Under the pieces are notes generated by a model, which saw nothing but the letters and a program-made list of their open reading frames with translations, searched no databases and had not been told where the DNA came from. Shown here piece after piece: positions 23,766 to 36,724 of a stretch of DNA of 64,000 nt. The stretch covers positions 12,601,349 to 12,665,348 of the forward strand of contig CM038918.1 in the NCBI GenBank assembly GCA_021904315.1, written 5' to 3'. A program made the position numbers and the translations under genes. Position 1 is the first letter of the stretch. Each line of letters begins with the position of its first letter. The DNA is from Sphagnum magellanicum. Taxonomy: Eukaryota; Streptophyta; Sphagnopsida; Sphagnales; Sphagnaceae.

Positions 23766-26043
23766 CCTAGCTCCTACCATACCTCCCACTTGCTACTTCC
23801 TACCTCCTACCTTCGAGCCCACCCACTCTACCTTAAACCCCTCTTTTTTCATTCCATCATCTTTATGAAACATTGTAGGTCACTTTCGTAAAGCTCCTTG
23901 TTTCTAAGTCTCTATTCCACCAACAAGGTTGCCATCTCCATTATCAAGTGAGAATGCATCCCTCACACATCTCTCCTTTTCAATTTGTTGTTCTGTTTAA
24001 GGTCCCCTTCTTCCTCTTCAGTCGTCCTTGTTGTCATTGAAGGTTGTAGGTTGCAAATTAACCATTGCTTTTTTTTCTCTTCTAAGGAGTTTAGGCTTGT
24101 AGGACATGAGTTCACATTTATATTATTCACTTAGTTTGCAAAAAGAGTAAAAGGAACTAGCCATCGGCACTTAGATGATTCCTTAAAAAAAAGAAGAGTG
24201 TTAGTTACTGGGGCTAACATAGCAGATAAGCTTGGATTACAAAGGGTGATGGATATTATATTCTTTGATTTTTTACAATGATAGAACATATCCATGTCCA
24301 AATAAAATAAAATTTGTGCCCCTTTTTAAATTATTACCATTATGCTTGTTAATTAATCGATTAATATGGAATATCTTGCACACCTATCATACCCTAAAAC
24401 TCACTTGACTTGATTAATATTTCAATTGCACAAATTTTTTTGCCATGTTATACAAGTCTTTGGCTTCATTTTCTTCATTTTGATTGTGTCCTTTTCACTC
24501 ATGAATTTATGTTGTACTAGGTGTGAGATAAAATCTAGGGGAAAAAAATTTATTTCTTGGTGTTCAATATTGTATGCCTCTAATTCATAGTAGAGATGTT
24601 GAAGTGTTAAGATGGGAGGGATCACACAAGGATTGAAATAAATGTAACAATTATATTTACTTGAACTCTTACAACAAGTGACCAACTTAAAACCTGTTGC
24701 TATGAGTGATTCTTCACCAGGCATTTGAAGGAATGACAAACTTGCATCTTTCTCAGCCATCATTTAGTCTTAGAGCTTTGCCCCATTTTCCCCTTGTCTC
24801 CGTGGGGCAATCGTGCAGAATTGTTCTTATGTGTTTTGTTGCATTGATTTCTATAAGGTGGTCGTAACTACAGGAATTCACAATGCCCAAGTTTGAATGT
24901 TCCCATCACAATTTGTGATGGTTTCAATTTTCATTCAAATAGAGGTAAAGAGCAATTTGTCTATAATACTTCATTTTAAAATGTCTCTTACTTTTCCATT
25001 GTTATACCACTACTTTCACCTTAAATACAGTGCCATCCTAAGGGATGCAACTATAATAACCCAGGTAATTCTATTAATAAATTCCATTGGGGTAAGCTAA
25101 TTTATGAACAGCAACAAATGCAACAATACTTGCAACCTTTTAAGACCATATCGTTTTCTCCTCACATAAGTGCAAAACAAATCACCTATTGCATTTTTCA
25201 CAAAAATGCAAATTGTTATTACTTTTTCCTCAAGCTTGAAAGTTTGTGACTTCACCATCCCAGATGAAATTCATGAACAAGTACAGGGATGCTCTCTGCA
25301 CAAGTTCAGCCCTTTTATACCCCATCAATTGAGATTTTTACACTCCATCCTATCATCTTACTACAGGATGCACAATGCATTTTCACAGTATCAACACAGA
25401 GGAGGCAAAAGACATTTCAACAATATCACGTTGAGTTTTGCTATGTGGACTGCCTAAGTAAACAACACAACACTAAATGCATTAAATTGCTTGCACATAA
25501 ATCTCTTTGCACAAGGGGGCAGGCATTCAGGCTGTGCAATCAGTGATAACAAGAATGTGCACCCATTGAACTGTAGTAGCAGGAAGGAGCTTGACACAAT
25601 CTTCGACACACACTGAAAATAGATTGCACTGCTGTTGATGGCTTCAGATTTCATCTCTCAGTATCTTCATCAGTACAAAACTGGAAATTTCCTGCAAACT
25701 AATTTATCTGATTTGTCAACCTCTGAGCTCAAGTTAAAAGAGACTAGCATGTCTTAGGGACCAAACATTCCACTATATCAAAGGAGGGCTTCTTCAGACT
25801 TCACAGCAGAAGTGACATCTATCCAAGAGCCAAATCTGTGTTTTCTTATTCATTTCTCCCAGTCTAAAGATGATTAAGCACTAGACCAGGGCAAAGATGC
25901 AAAAGAGGCTTATCTGCATACCACAGCTCTATGCCCCTCTAGGGGACTCATTTGATCTGTGTAAACAGAGGCTTCCAAAGAATTAGGACACAAGGCTGCC
26001 AAATACAAACAACTAGCTGTGTAATACATGGATCTCAACATCG

Positions 26044-26943
26044 CTACTCACTCTTCCAGGCATAAAGAAGCAGTGAGAACCCACTTGGAGTTGAAGTCTC
26101 TTTGTCTTTGAAGCTGTAAGTGCCTGGCCATTGAAGCACAGACGAACATGCAGCAACCTCCTTCAGCCATGGCTTCTCTGACGATAAACAAGTTTGGAAC
26201 ATAAAGACTGCATGACCAAGGGATGGATTGAATAACCAGTTGTGGACATCCCAAAAGACCTCCACAGGGTTACCATCCACAATAATCGTCTGATTGCCTC
26301 GGAACTTCCACATCAAATGCTTCACCTGGACTACAACCTGCCTATCAATTCTGATGTACAATCGAGGCTCGCTGGTTGGACCAGTCTGACAATCAATAAC
26401 AATGTCATGTGCTTGGCCCCCCTCACCAAACTGTACTTTGGTGGCATGGTACTTCTTACCAAAGACATGCTCACTTCTTGAGATGAGAATTGCTTCAATC
26501 AAAGCTGGCCTGGCTCTGCTTTTCTTAAACGCTTCATCGCACATATCTCCAAGCAACAAGACAACCTCCCCTTCAGTCACAACAGCCACAAAGAAGCCTT
26601 CTTGGGGCACTGGGCCGCATGAGTATTTGGCTGATGAGAGATCCCAATACACTTCTACCTTCTTCCCATCTACTTCAAAACTTTTGAACCCCTGTTTCTT
26701 CCAAAAAAGCCATGGCTTCATATTGATTTTACAGAGGTGTTGCTCAACGTCAATGTTGACACTGAGACCCTGTCCCATGAGGCTCTTGCACCAAGTGATA
26801 GAAACAGGCCTGCATCTGCCAGCCAACTTTGTCTGGTAGAGGCAGGTCACCAGGTTCTGTGTCACCTTGTTACCATTGTTTGCAGTGATATCTAACACTT
26901 GCACTCCATACTCCCCAAAACAGGAGGGCAATGCATCATGCAT
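26044..26943 (-). CDS. DUF868 family protein (single exon, complete)
   Basis: This is a 299-residue intronless protein of the plant DUF868 family, whose biochemical role is not established. The N-terminus MHDALPSCFGEYGVQV fits the family start ('M.D.PSCFGE.GVQV'), then QNLVTCLYQTKLAGR, SITWCKSLMGQGLSVNID, KPWLFWKKQGFKSFEVDGKK, VEVYWDLSSAKYSCGPVPQE, GFFVAVVTEGEVVLLLGDM and DIVIDCQTG. It ends with the conserved VFWDVHNWLF region and a short tail. The length is typical. The frame stays open upstream to a TGA at about 27060, but that extension has no ATG and does not resemble the family, so it is treated as 5' UTR. No signal peptide or membrane helix is seen. The gene converges on the phosphatase gene and points away from the 68-bp array upstream. 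Confidence 0.92.
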   Translation of the reverse strand: MHDALPSCFGEYGVQVLDITANNGNKVTQNLVTCLYQTKLAGRCRPVSITWCKSLMGQGLSVNIDVEQHLCKINMKPWLFWKKQGFKSFEVDGKKVEVYWDLSSAKYSCGPVPQEGFFVAVVTEGEVVLLLGDMCDEAFKKSRARPALIEAILISRSEHVFGKKYHATKVQFGEGGQAHDIVIDCQTGPTSEPRLYIRIDRQVVVQVKHLMWKFRGNQTIIVDGNPVEVFWDVHNWLFNPSLGHAVFMFQTCLSSEKPWLKEVAACSSVLQWPGTYSFKDKETSTPSGFSLLLYAWKSE

Positions 26944-28548
26944 GATTCCAGCTTGCTTCAACAACTCCTGGATGGCCTCCAACAGGAAATTTACTGGTCG
27001 CAAGGCATCCAGAGCATCGCTGCTGCTTCCTCCTTCTCCTCTTATGCTCACCCCTCCTCGTCAAGTAAGTCTCCGTGTCTTGAAGAACAGATAGCACAGT
27101 GTTCTAGCCAGCAACAAACTGCTCTACACAGCCCATCCACCACTAGAGATGGCACATGTCTTTGTGAACAACGCTCAAAAAGCCAGCTGTTCGGAGTGTC
27201 TCCACATCACCTCTAGCTGCTCCTCCTCTTCCTTGCATGTGCATTGTGATGCATCCTCTCATCTCTCTGAAGAGAAGCTTGTTTGCTTCTATCCAAAGAC
27301 CAATTTAACGACTCTGACATCATCGGAAGAATTGCATTCCACTCACAGTTGATTCCTCAGAATGCAAGCTTGTTTGCTTGACTTTCTATATGACTTTCCG
27401 TCGATTGCTACATACAAAATTAGGGTTACAGCATTGCATTCACCTCATTCTTGCAGCAGAGTGACGGCCGGCAGGGAGTATGTGATGCTAGCTGTCCTTG
27501 GATTCAGATTTCGCTCTCAGACAAACCCTAAGTAGCCCTAAACACTCTGTAGGATAAAACCTTTAGCAACTGAACAGAGGTAGAATGGACGGGCTCTGAC
27601 GTTAACAAGAAGAAAGAATGCACCTTAACAAAAGAGTGAGTACCTATGTCCGATGTGCTGGTTTTGGTAGTCTAGTGATCGAAAGCAGCCACGGCTCTCA
27701 TGGATCATACATACGCAATGCTGAGTACTGACACAAATAGGCACTAGTACATTCAACAGCCTCTCTTGCCGTCCCCCCGCGTCTCAAAAGCTCCAACTTC
27801 CCAAAGGACAACACTAGATCTGAGCTTGCCGGGAGTGAGTCGTCGACACACACCCCAGCCGCTCCCCAACTCCAACTCCAACTCCAACCCCAACTCACCC
27901 ACCTCAACCCCCCCGAACGGAAAATAAAACTCCTTATAAGAACAAAACAAAACAAAACAGAAAAGTCCGATACAAACAAGAATGAAGAAAGACGTTCTAA
28001 TGCAGCAAATCCAGATACACAAGAAGAACAAACCCCACATCCAACATTAGTCGGCCTGAGCGGTGGTTGCAGCAAAGAATAATGCAACTCCACCCACACA
28101 CGACTCACATCTCTCTCTACTCTCACAAAACAAAACTGTGTGCACTAGTCTGTCTGTCTGTCTGTCTGTCTGAGCACGGCCAACACTACTGTGCACAGTA
28201 AGTACTTACCGCAAAAACAAAAAACTGTGCGCACAACTACATCTCTGGAACGCTCTTTGTGTTGGGGCAGATGGATAGATTGATGAATACAGCGAGAGAG
28301 AGAGAGAGAGATTGATAGACAGATAGGTAGCCCGTTGTTACCCTAAACCAGATCACTCTCACATATCTTAAGCATTAATTTAATGTTTTTCTAAATAAGC
28401 AAAGCTGGAAACAGCGGCGCTAGTTTCTTTTCTACTAGTGGAGCGGTGCGTGGGTGTCAGAAGCATAGCTGGACTGCCTCAATTCCACATGGGGATGGCC
28501 CACCCACCTCCTTCTCTCTCTCTCTCTCTCTCCCTCCCTCCCTCTCTC

Positions 28549-28579
<31 letters not shown>

Positions 28580-28660
28580 CCTTCCCTCCTACACTGGCCA
28601 CAGCTCAGCTCAGCCAATTGGGCCCTAAATCGCTTCAATCCCTGTGACTCTCTCTCCTCG
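26944..28660 (-). promoter_or_regulatory. 5' region of the DUF868 gene with GA/CT and TCTG microsatellites
   Basis: This higher-GC stretch upstream of DUF868 holds (TCTG)n at 28151-28172, (GA)n at about 28293-28310 and a long interrupted (CT)n/(CCCT)n tract at 28513-28580. GA/CT tracts are frequent near plant transcription starts and can bind BPC/GAGA-type proteins (general knowledge). 'aaaccctaa'-like telo-box motifs lie near 27524. Open frames here, including 27698-28126 on the minus strand, are low-complexity. The transcription start was not located. Confidence 0.5.
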
Positions 28661-28867
28661 CATGTTATTAGATGATATTAGGCTGCTTATTGTCTCTTGA
28701 TTATGTTGATATGTTAATAAACTTGATATGTTGGGATAGCAAACATGCATAACAAAATAATAATAATTATTATTATATATATTTATTTATTTATTATATT
28801 TGAAAATTTGTGTAGAACAAGTAAATTTTGCAACATGGTTTTAGGGTGTTTAAAAAATTAAAAAAAC

Positions 28868-29211
28868 AAGGTTGAAAATGTGTTGAATAGAATTTGTTAG
28901 GGGTATTTTAACATTTTGACTAGGTTGAGGCCCAATAAGGTTGAAAATGTGTTGAATAGAATTTGTTAGGGGTGTTTTAACATTTCGACTAGGTTAAGGC
29001 CAATAAGGTTGAAAATGTGTTGAATAGAATTTGTTAGGGGTGTTTTAACATTTCGACTAGGTTAAGGCCAATAAGGTTGAAAATGTGTTGAATAGAATTT
29101 GTTAGGGGTATTTTAACATTTCGACTAGGTTGAGGTCAATAAGGTTGAAAATGTGTTGAATAGAATTTGTTAAGGGTGGGTATTTTAACGTTTTGATGAG
29201 GTTGAGGCTAA
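28868..29211 (+). repeat. 68-bp tandem repeat, five copies
   Basis: Copies starting 'aaggttgaaaatgtgttgaa' lie at 28868, 28937, 29005, 29073 and 29141 (spacing 69, 68, 68 and 68 bp). They are nearly identical, ending 'gactaggtt(a/g)aggccaat'. The high identity points to recent amplification. The array is just beyond the CT-rich 5' region of the DUF868 gene. Confidence 0.95.
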
Positions 29212-29680
29212 TAAGGTTAAGCCACTAGGGTGAATTTGATGTAGAATGTGTCCTATTTGGTATATTTTTATTGGGTGGGCACTAGTCACTAGGTTGAGGT
29301 TGGTAAAATTGAACATGTGTTGAATAGAGTTTGTTAAGGGTATTTAACATTTCGCCAAAGGTTGAATGAAGCCAATAAGGCTAAGCCACAAGGATGAACT
29401 TGATACAAAATGCACCCATTTAGTATATTGGGTGGGCACTAGTCACTAGGTTGAGGCCCGTAAAATTGAGTCACAAAGATGAATTCCAATGCAAAATGCA
29501 CCTTATTGGTATGTTAGGTTGAAGCCAATAAAGTTGAGGCACAAGGAACTTGACACAAAATTTGTGCCCTATTGGTATGTTGCGTGAGCACCAATTGCTA
29601 GGTTGAGGTTGGTAGGCTGAACCACAAGGACAAATTCAACCCAAAATGCAACCTATTAGTATGTTGTGTGGGTGACTATT
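29212..29680 (+). repeat. Degenerate repeat of about 105-120 bp continuing the 68-bp array
   Basis: This carries recurring blocks 'aaggttaagccac.agg.tgaa', 'aaaatgcacc.tattggtatgttg' and 'gtgggcactagtcactaggttgagg', at least four diverged copies. It also includes one 'gttgaatagagtttgttaaggg' piece from the 68-bp unit. It looks like the older parent repeat from which the 68-bp unit was amplified. A related block occurs at 36060-36140. Confidence 0.75.
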
Positions 29681-32600
29681 TTAACAAGTAAGAATCAATG
29701 GTTTTGGGTCCAATTCCAAGTACTCAAAGCTATAACTAGATTCAATGTTAGGAAGCTACTTGAAATTAGAACCTTTAAAGAATTGAAATGTTATGACAAC
29801 CTCTATAATCACCTACTCATATTTGTGAGAGATTCTAATTTTAACATTAAACAAAACCAAAACTAGACAAACAATTCCAATTTGGGATTTGAATAGGGAT
29901 CAAAGTGAAATGTTGTTTAATCTCATAGTTGTAGGTCCTTTCTAAGGTTTAGGGTGTGCTAGAGGTGCCAACCTCCCCTTTATTCTCTGTTTTTTTTACT
30001 AATGTTTATTTTTTTACTTTTTTTTCCCTTTTGCATTTTTTTTTTTGATATCTTATTTTTTCATTGTATCAGCTTTCTTCTTTAAGTTCCACAAGTTTAT
30101 TTATAGATGTTTATTTTCCTACTTCTTTACTCCTCCCATTTTGCATTTTTTTGTTGTTAATTTTTTTTTCATCATGTCAACTTTCTCATTTAAGCTCTAC
30201 AAGTCTTTTACAAGTTGTTTCTCAAATGGAGGTTTTCACTTTGTTGTCTTTTTCTTTGTCACTTTCAACTTTTCCTTCAAGCTTCACGTTGTTACGTGTT
30301 GTTTTTTTGACCTCATTTCGTTTTAATTTCTTGTGTTTTTCAAGCAACTTATCAAAGGAGTGATGTTTTCTTCATCACCATTCAATTTGGTTTTATGTTT
30401 TAAATTTTATTGTTTTTGTTTTTGTATGTTTCAAGTTTTTAAAACAAAGTTGTAAGTGTTTTTTTTTTGGGAGTTCATCCTAGTTTCATCTCGAAATTCA
30501 CATGCCCTCTTTTTTGTTCAGAGTTAAACATCAAAAGCAATTTCTCAAGGACTTAGTGTTATTTATCCCTAGTTGGAATGAGTGCCTTTGTCACTTGTGG
30601 AATCATCATTTTTAAATAGCTAGTTTTGAAAAGTGGGAAGGGACAACATGAATGGCATAAGACTTGTTTAGATACCAAGTGTAATCATAGTCAAATGAGC
30701 CAAAGCCCATGTTAGATCCCAATAGCAACTAAAACAATTGTAAATATGTTATGTATCACCATTTGAAAAGCCAAGAAATGTACACACATAAAAATCGGCC
30801 TCTCTTCAATTTTAACTATCACACAAATGATGAAATATTGGTTCAATTTTGAGCATATTTAGCAAGTTTGCAAAAATGTTCTTTCAAATATATATATAGG
30901 GGTAAAAGGATTTTTATCGGTTGTATTTAGTAACGTTGTTGGTTGGTTTGAATGTGGTTTGGCTTGTTTATCATGCACCCCCCCCAAGTTGAAGACTCCA
31001 ATGAAAACTTAATTTGTTTCAATCTAATCATTATGTTCCAAAAAACTTTGAAGTTTAAGCAAATTCAAGTAGTATTGTTTGTAGTTATGGATGATAATAA
31101 TCAATTACATTTTAAGCTCACATTTTGTCTACAAGTTTGGGCAATACAACACAAGGATTTTTTTATTACATTATGGCTTGTGGTCCAAAATGTGTTTTTA
31201 ATAAATCCCAATGTTATGCACCATTATCCAATACATTTGTTGTTATTTCATTTGTTGTTAAAATGTGAGTACAATGCTTGACATTTGATTTTTTAGTGAC
31301 ACCCAAGGTTTTGATGTTGAACATGTTTTACAATATCGCATGCAAAATCAAGTGATATGTAATTTGGACCTTTCCTTTTGTTTATGTTGTCTTTTCAACA
31401 ATGTTAAGTTCACAATGTGTAAGCAATGATGTTGGACCCATGTTTTAAAAGGTTTGGTGTTGTTCATACAATATGTTGGGAAGGAAAAATATTTGTATAT
31501 TATAGATGAGTATGATAAATATGTGGTGTTTCTACTTTTGGTTCATGCATACAAATATCAAAATTCTAGCACTACATGTGAAATATTAGTTACTACCTAT
31601 ACACATCAAAGCAAAAAAGAATACATCATTGTATGAATTCATGAAGATTGATTATAATATGACATTATTAGTTGTTTAAAAATAATTGAGTTATTAAAAA
31701 ACTAGGAAAGTGAACCTAATGATGAATGTAACTTCATCCCTTGGCTTGGTGGAAAGTTCATGAAATATGTTTTTTTAATTTGGGTTTTTTTCCCAATAAA
31801 ATTTAGGGATTGCTAGCTCTCATATTGAGGTGTAAAAAATATTTAATATTGTAGGTATTTGCACAAACCTATAATATTCTTGATTGGGCATTGAAAATCT
31901 TGAAATGCTTATAAGCATATATAAAAATTCACTAAATGTGTTGCAACTCTTACCCTCAAATTGCAATAAATGTTGTAACCTAAGTTCCCTTGAAATTGCA
32001 ACAAAAGTTTGCATAGTATAAAATCAAGTCAAAAAAAAATTTGAACCCTTAGCTTCAAGGGTTAAACATGGGAGATCAAATAAAAATCCATAATGTCAAT
32101 GACAACATGGACATTCTTTTTACATGGTATTTAGAATGTTGTAACCCTAACCTTGGGTTTTCAATTAAACCTAAAACAAAGGAAATAGTTTAATCAAGAC
32201 ATGGTATGGTTCAAACACGCACCCAATCTAACACGAACCCCTTCCAAGGTTCCCAAATGCATTCCACTTCAAGATTGGGACTTTTGTGGAAGGTAAAATC
32301 TTGTTTTGAATGCAATGATCTATAAATCATTGATAATATTTAAATGTAAGTTACAATGTGGTGGACTCACATTTCCCAACAGATAGTTATGATGAGAAGT
32401 TATGGTCATTTAAATAATCATAAGGAGAGTGAGAAATTTGGTTTCCCTGGCATATAGAATGTCATTTGGGGGAATGATGTTTAATTGGGGAGTTTGATAG
32501 GACTTAGAGATCTAATTTCATGCACTATGACATAATGCCTAAGATAGTTTCAATTAGATATGTTTTGAACAATTTGTGATCTCTCAAAGATTTGGGAGCT

Positions 32601-35600
32601 CAAAGCCAAGGAGTTTGGGACTCTATGTTTTGGGAACTATAGGAAAGTGTCCTTGGGATGTTCCCACAATGAGCTATAAAATATATAAAAGGAATAGGTG
32701 CTTCCTTTGAATCAAGCGACAATGAATTCAATGTGAATCTATGTTAATCCCATGTCCCAATCATAGTTTTGATTACAATATCCACATTTTTGTTTGGTTT
32801 GTGTAATTTTGTATTAATTTGATTAAGAGTTGAATGAAAAGTGCCATAGCCTAATCTTGAAGAGCTTTTACACAACCATCTGGTCATAATGCAAGCAACT
32901 AAAGAGAGCACCTAAAGTTTGAAAGTTTTATGCAATGCACCATATTAGGGAATTGTTTTTGATACCATTTGGAAAACCTTTGGGAACACTTCACTAGATA
33001 TCAAAGCTTTGGTGGAAGTTTTGATATGAAGATAAATTCATGTTTCAATACAATTACCAAAGAAAGTAATTGGAAATGGCATGGGCAAATCATGAAGTTC
33101 CAATTGAACCAATTTTCAAATAATTTTAGGATGACAATGGAACTCAAGTGGAGTCCATTCAAATGGAGTCCCAAAATGATTCAGATGACCAAAAAGTCAT
33201 TTCATTAACAAGAAACCAAAGTTCATCTAGAAGTCTTCATGCAAAAGTTTTTCATTGCCAAACAATTAGTGTTCATGATAACAATGAACTTTTTTTCACC
33301 AAAGTAATGAAGTGTTGAAAATTGAAATGTTATGAAGCATTGAGTTCAAATTAATTAAACTAGGGTATTTCAATGGTACTTGAATGTGATAAGGTTATGG
33401 ATTCATGGCTTTCAAAAATGGAAGATTGTATTCATGTCATTAAGGTTAATTAAGACAGTGTGACCTAAAGTTGACACAAACATATTTGAAAGGTTATGCC
33501 AACATTGGTGGAGGCAAATACACCATGAATAAAGGAGGATGCATGCATAATCATGGGAGGTGTTCAAGGCTCAAATGTAAGACAAATCAACATCTTGAAA
33601 AATTTCAGCTACATGTCAAGGTATAAGGTGTGGGACTTTGTGCTAAATGGTTCCAACAATGACCTAAGTTCATTAATATGTACTCTAAGTGTTCACCAAA
33701 ATATTGTGGGAAACTACAAGGATGGATGAATTTGATGGTTGTGCCTCCTCGTAAGAGGATTCCCAACTTGGGGTGAACATACAATGGAAAAAAATTGGCT
33801 CACATCCTTGTCCAAGGCCATTATGAAAAAGGGAAGCTTTTTGGATTGGGGAGGGCTAGGAAAACATGGCCAAGGAGGAAAAGATCTTCAAGAAGGTGAG
33901 TCTAATATGTTATTGAAATCGTCCAATAATCAAGTAAAAGAGGTTTCAATTTTTAGGGTAGCTCAAAAGAAAATGGGAGATATTTCACTTGTAAGGTAAG
34001 TTTTCCAAAAGACAATGATCCCAAATGAAACCACCATGGGAAAGTTCAAGGGGCCCTATTTCAAGGGTAATGAAATTGGCACCGTGTGAAGAAAATTGGG
34101 CCCCTAATTGAATCATAGGAAACTAGAGCCTAATGAACATTGATACTTATGAGGTGAAAGTGTAACTTGGCAATGAATTTTTGAAGGAAGCTTTTGTTAT
34201 TTTAGACTGTGCATGCCCAATTGCTCAATACTAGGGTGATTTTAGATGTTTCTTAAAGTTTGGAATTGGAAAAGCTTATAGATTTGTGGAATTGAATTTA
34301 GGGGATTGGGTAAGTTTTTTAGATGACGAATTAGGCTTGATAAGGAGGTCATTTTTTCCTCTCATGGGAGAGAGTTGGCTAGGCACAAATATGATGTACC
34401 TTTTGTATGCAAATGCAAGGAAAGTTGCTAATTTTCAAACTGTTTGTTTGGGTAAAATTTGACAATAGGAAGAATCAACGAGGATGATACAAGTATCTAA
34501 GTTTGACCAAGGTCACTCCATTTGGGTTATTTTCAATTGTGAATTTTGTTTAATGGAGATGTTGCAACAATGGTTATTGTTTTTTTTTTGCACATTACAT
34601 ATTTGTTGCTGCTTATGTGAAAGGCATGAATGGTAGTCAGTGTGTTGAAATATTGAGCAAGGCCATTCCATTTGGAGCTATCGTTTAGTTGTTGATGAGG
34701 TGACAAAACACTACAAGGAAACCTTTTTAGCATTTTTGGGTCTTGTATTATAATATGTATAATATAATGGCTCCCAATTTAGGTTTAACTTTTGACGTTT
34801 GAACTTTATAATTTTGATTTTCACACAACTACTATTATTCTATATTATTTGATTAAAAAATGTTAAACAATGGTATATTTATGGTATACATGTACAACAA
34901 AACTTATTTCTCATTTCAACTTGCATTACTATTTGTGTTTCATTAACCATTCAAATAAGCATTTGAAATGGATTTTATGTTCATGTCTAATTTATAATTT
35001 TTGTAACCTTCCATTTAAAAATGATTGTTTGTCAAATTTTCAATTATCACATATTTATGATCAATGCCTTGAAAAAACCCATATGATACAAAATTTATCA
35101 AACTTTTCATATGGTTCACAAACATGGTTTAATCATGTGTAATCACATGGTTCAATAGATACTACAATTTTCATAATGATTACAAACAATTTCCATGTAT
35201 ATATACACACACATTTAATTACATAATTACAAATATATTTTAGTAAAAATATATTCCAAACCATTGTAAATATTATTAAAAAAACCTATTATATTGCTTG
35301 GGGTTACATACTATCATAATATGCAAAAAACATTATGAAACCTCTTTTAAGTTTTGACATGGTTTAAGCTCAAAAAAAATATTGCCTATGTCAACAATAT
35401 GAAGTGACTATATAAAGGGGGCCATCATAGTTTGCTTTCCCCCAATGTAACTTAACGAAGATGTTGGAACACTAGTTATAATTTTGTAATTTTTATTTCA
35501 CTACACAATTTTTGACTATATTTGTCAAGTTTTCATGTGCATGAAAGTAGTTCAACTATTGGAGATTCTATTTTTGATAGATAATGAAAAAAGTCCTATA

Positions 35601-35985
35601 TAATGGACTTTGGTTCCTTGGGGGCTACCCTTACCATGATTGGTTTGAAAAGAATTGGTCATCAATCATCACTTCCACTAAGCTCCAAATTAGGAACTCA
35701 AAATTGAAAGATTATATGAATAATAATAATTATTATCCATTTCTACAAAACAATTTGTCCATAATCAAGTCTCAAGTTAAAGTTAATTGGAACGGAACCA
35801 AGGATTAATTGAACATGCCAAACATAAATACTTTAAAAAAATAATTCAATAGGAAATCACTTGACAATTGAAGCCCAAATTGAAACAAGAACCAATTTCC
35901 ATTTTCATTTAGAAACCCACCTAGGACTAGAACCTTGACCCTAGTTTAGTTGTAGACCCCCCCCCAAAACCAAAGGTTATCTTTA
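29681..35985. other. AT-rich gene-poor intergenic block
   Basis: There are many short open frames (for example 30952-31281, 32969-33208 and 33739-33999 on the plus strand) but no family could be recognised and all are bounded by stops on old, AT-drifted DNA. From 29980 to 30480 the plus strand is T-rich. CpG is very scarce and TG/CA common, the expected mark of long-methylated, decayed repeats. Probably ancient retroelements beyond recognition by eye. Confidence 0.5.
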
Positions 35986-36165
35986 AAATGCAAGAACCAC
36001 CCAACACAGGTATGTTCCGTAGCGTAAAGGACCATAGATAGGCAAGAAAAGGAATCACTAGGTTGGTTTGTAGGCCAAGCCATAGGGATAAAACTCAAAA
36101 CAAAATGCACCTGATTGGCACATTCCGTGGCGTAATGTGGAGACCATAGATAGGTGGGAAACAGC
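35986..36165 (+). repeat. Dispersed block related to the 29.2-29.7 kb repeat
   Basis: 'ggttggtttgtaggccaagccatagggat' and 'caaaatgcacctgattggcac' match the unit at 29.4-29.6 kb. Internally, 'ttccgtagcgtaaaggacca' + 'tagatagg' at about 36010 is repeated as 'ttccgtggcgtaatgtggag' + 'accatagatagg' at about 36123. Confidence 0.6.
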
Positions 36166-36204
36166 AGTAGAGTACCATAGGGGCCACAACAAACCAGCAC
36201 CCAC

Positions 36205-36590
36205 CAGTGCACCATGAAGGATGAATGATAAATGGTGAGGAAACAGTTCTCTGTTGGGTTTCAGTTCCCTAGCTAACCATGGTGGTTAGCTCAGTTGCAT
36301 TTTTTTTTCCTACCTACCTACCTACCTACTAACTAACAACCCACAAGCAAGTTGTTAGTAGGTAGGTAGTAAAAACAGCCCTTACATATGTATAAACCAT
36401 CTACTTACCTATTGTAGTAGTTACCTATTTTCCTACCTACCTACCTACCTATGTACGAGAGCTATTTCCTACAGAATTGGTTACCAAGGTGAAACCAAAT
36501 ATGAACTCAGGTGAGGTTCATCCACAAACTGAGTAATAACAACCATCCAGTGGATGGTGCACTGGTGGTGGGGTGCTAGTTCACTGTGTG
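36205..36590 (+). repeat. Dispersed repeat R2, copy 1, with TACC hairpin
   Basis: 'caccatgaaggatgaatgat' + 'aa.tgg', TACC runs, 'ggttaccaaggtgaaacca', 'catccacaaactgagtaata' and 'catccagtggatgg.gc' occur in the same order at 50550-50730. Inside it, about 36318-36372 forms a hairpin: 'ctacctacctactaac.aac' and 'gttgttagtaggtaggtag' are inverted with a loop of about 10 nt. Confidence 0.65.
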
Positions 36591-36724
36591 GCCGACCATA
36601 GGTCGGTAGGAAATGACAGAATCAGCCCCACCCAACTCCCTGATTCTGCCATGCAAAGACATCTTGTAAAAAAATGCAGAATAATTAATTAATTAATGAT
36701 ATGGTCCCTTTACATTCTAGAGAG

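Larger units (their letters stand above)
21772..26043. other. Intergenic between the phosphatase and DUF868 genes (tail to tail)
   Basis: The first few hundred bases are probably the phosphatase 3' UTR, and the last ones before 26044 the 3' UTR of the convergent DUF868 gene. A partial repeat R1 copy lies at 22385-22548. No further gene could be supported; open frames such as 22538-22846 (minus) and 24422-24763 (minus) lack family resemblance. The tract at 23743-23765 is listed separately. Confidence 0.5.

Noticed and set aside
27698-28126. 142-codon minus-strand frame upstream of DUF868
   Set aside because: Low-complexity composition, overlapping another open frame on the same strand, and no family resemblance; more likely promoter or 5' UTR.
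36270-36300. 'ggttagctcagttgc' resembling a tRNA D-arm
   Set aside because: No acceptor stem, anticodon arm or T-arm at the proper distance; the word arises from a local palindrome in the R2 repeat.
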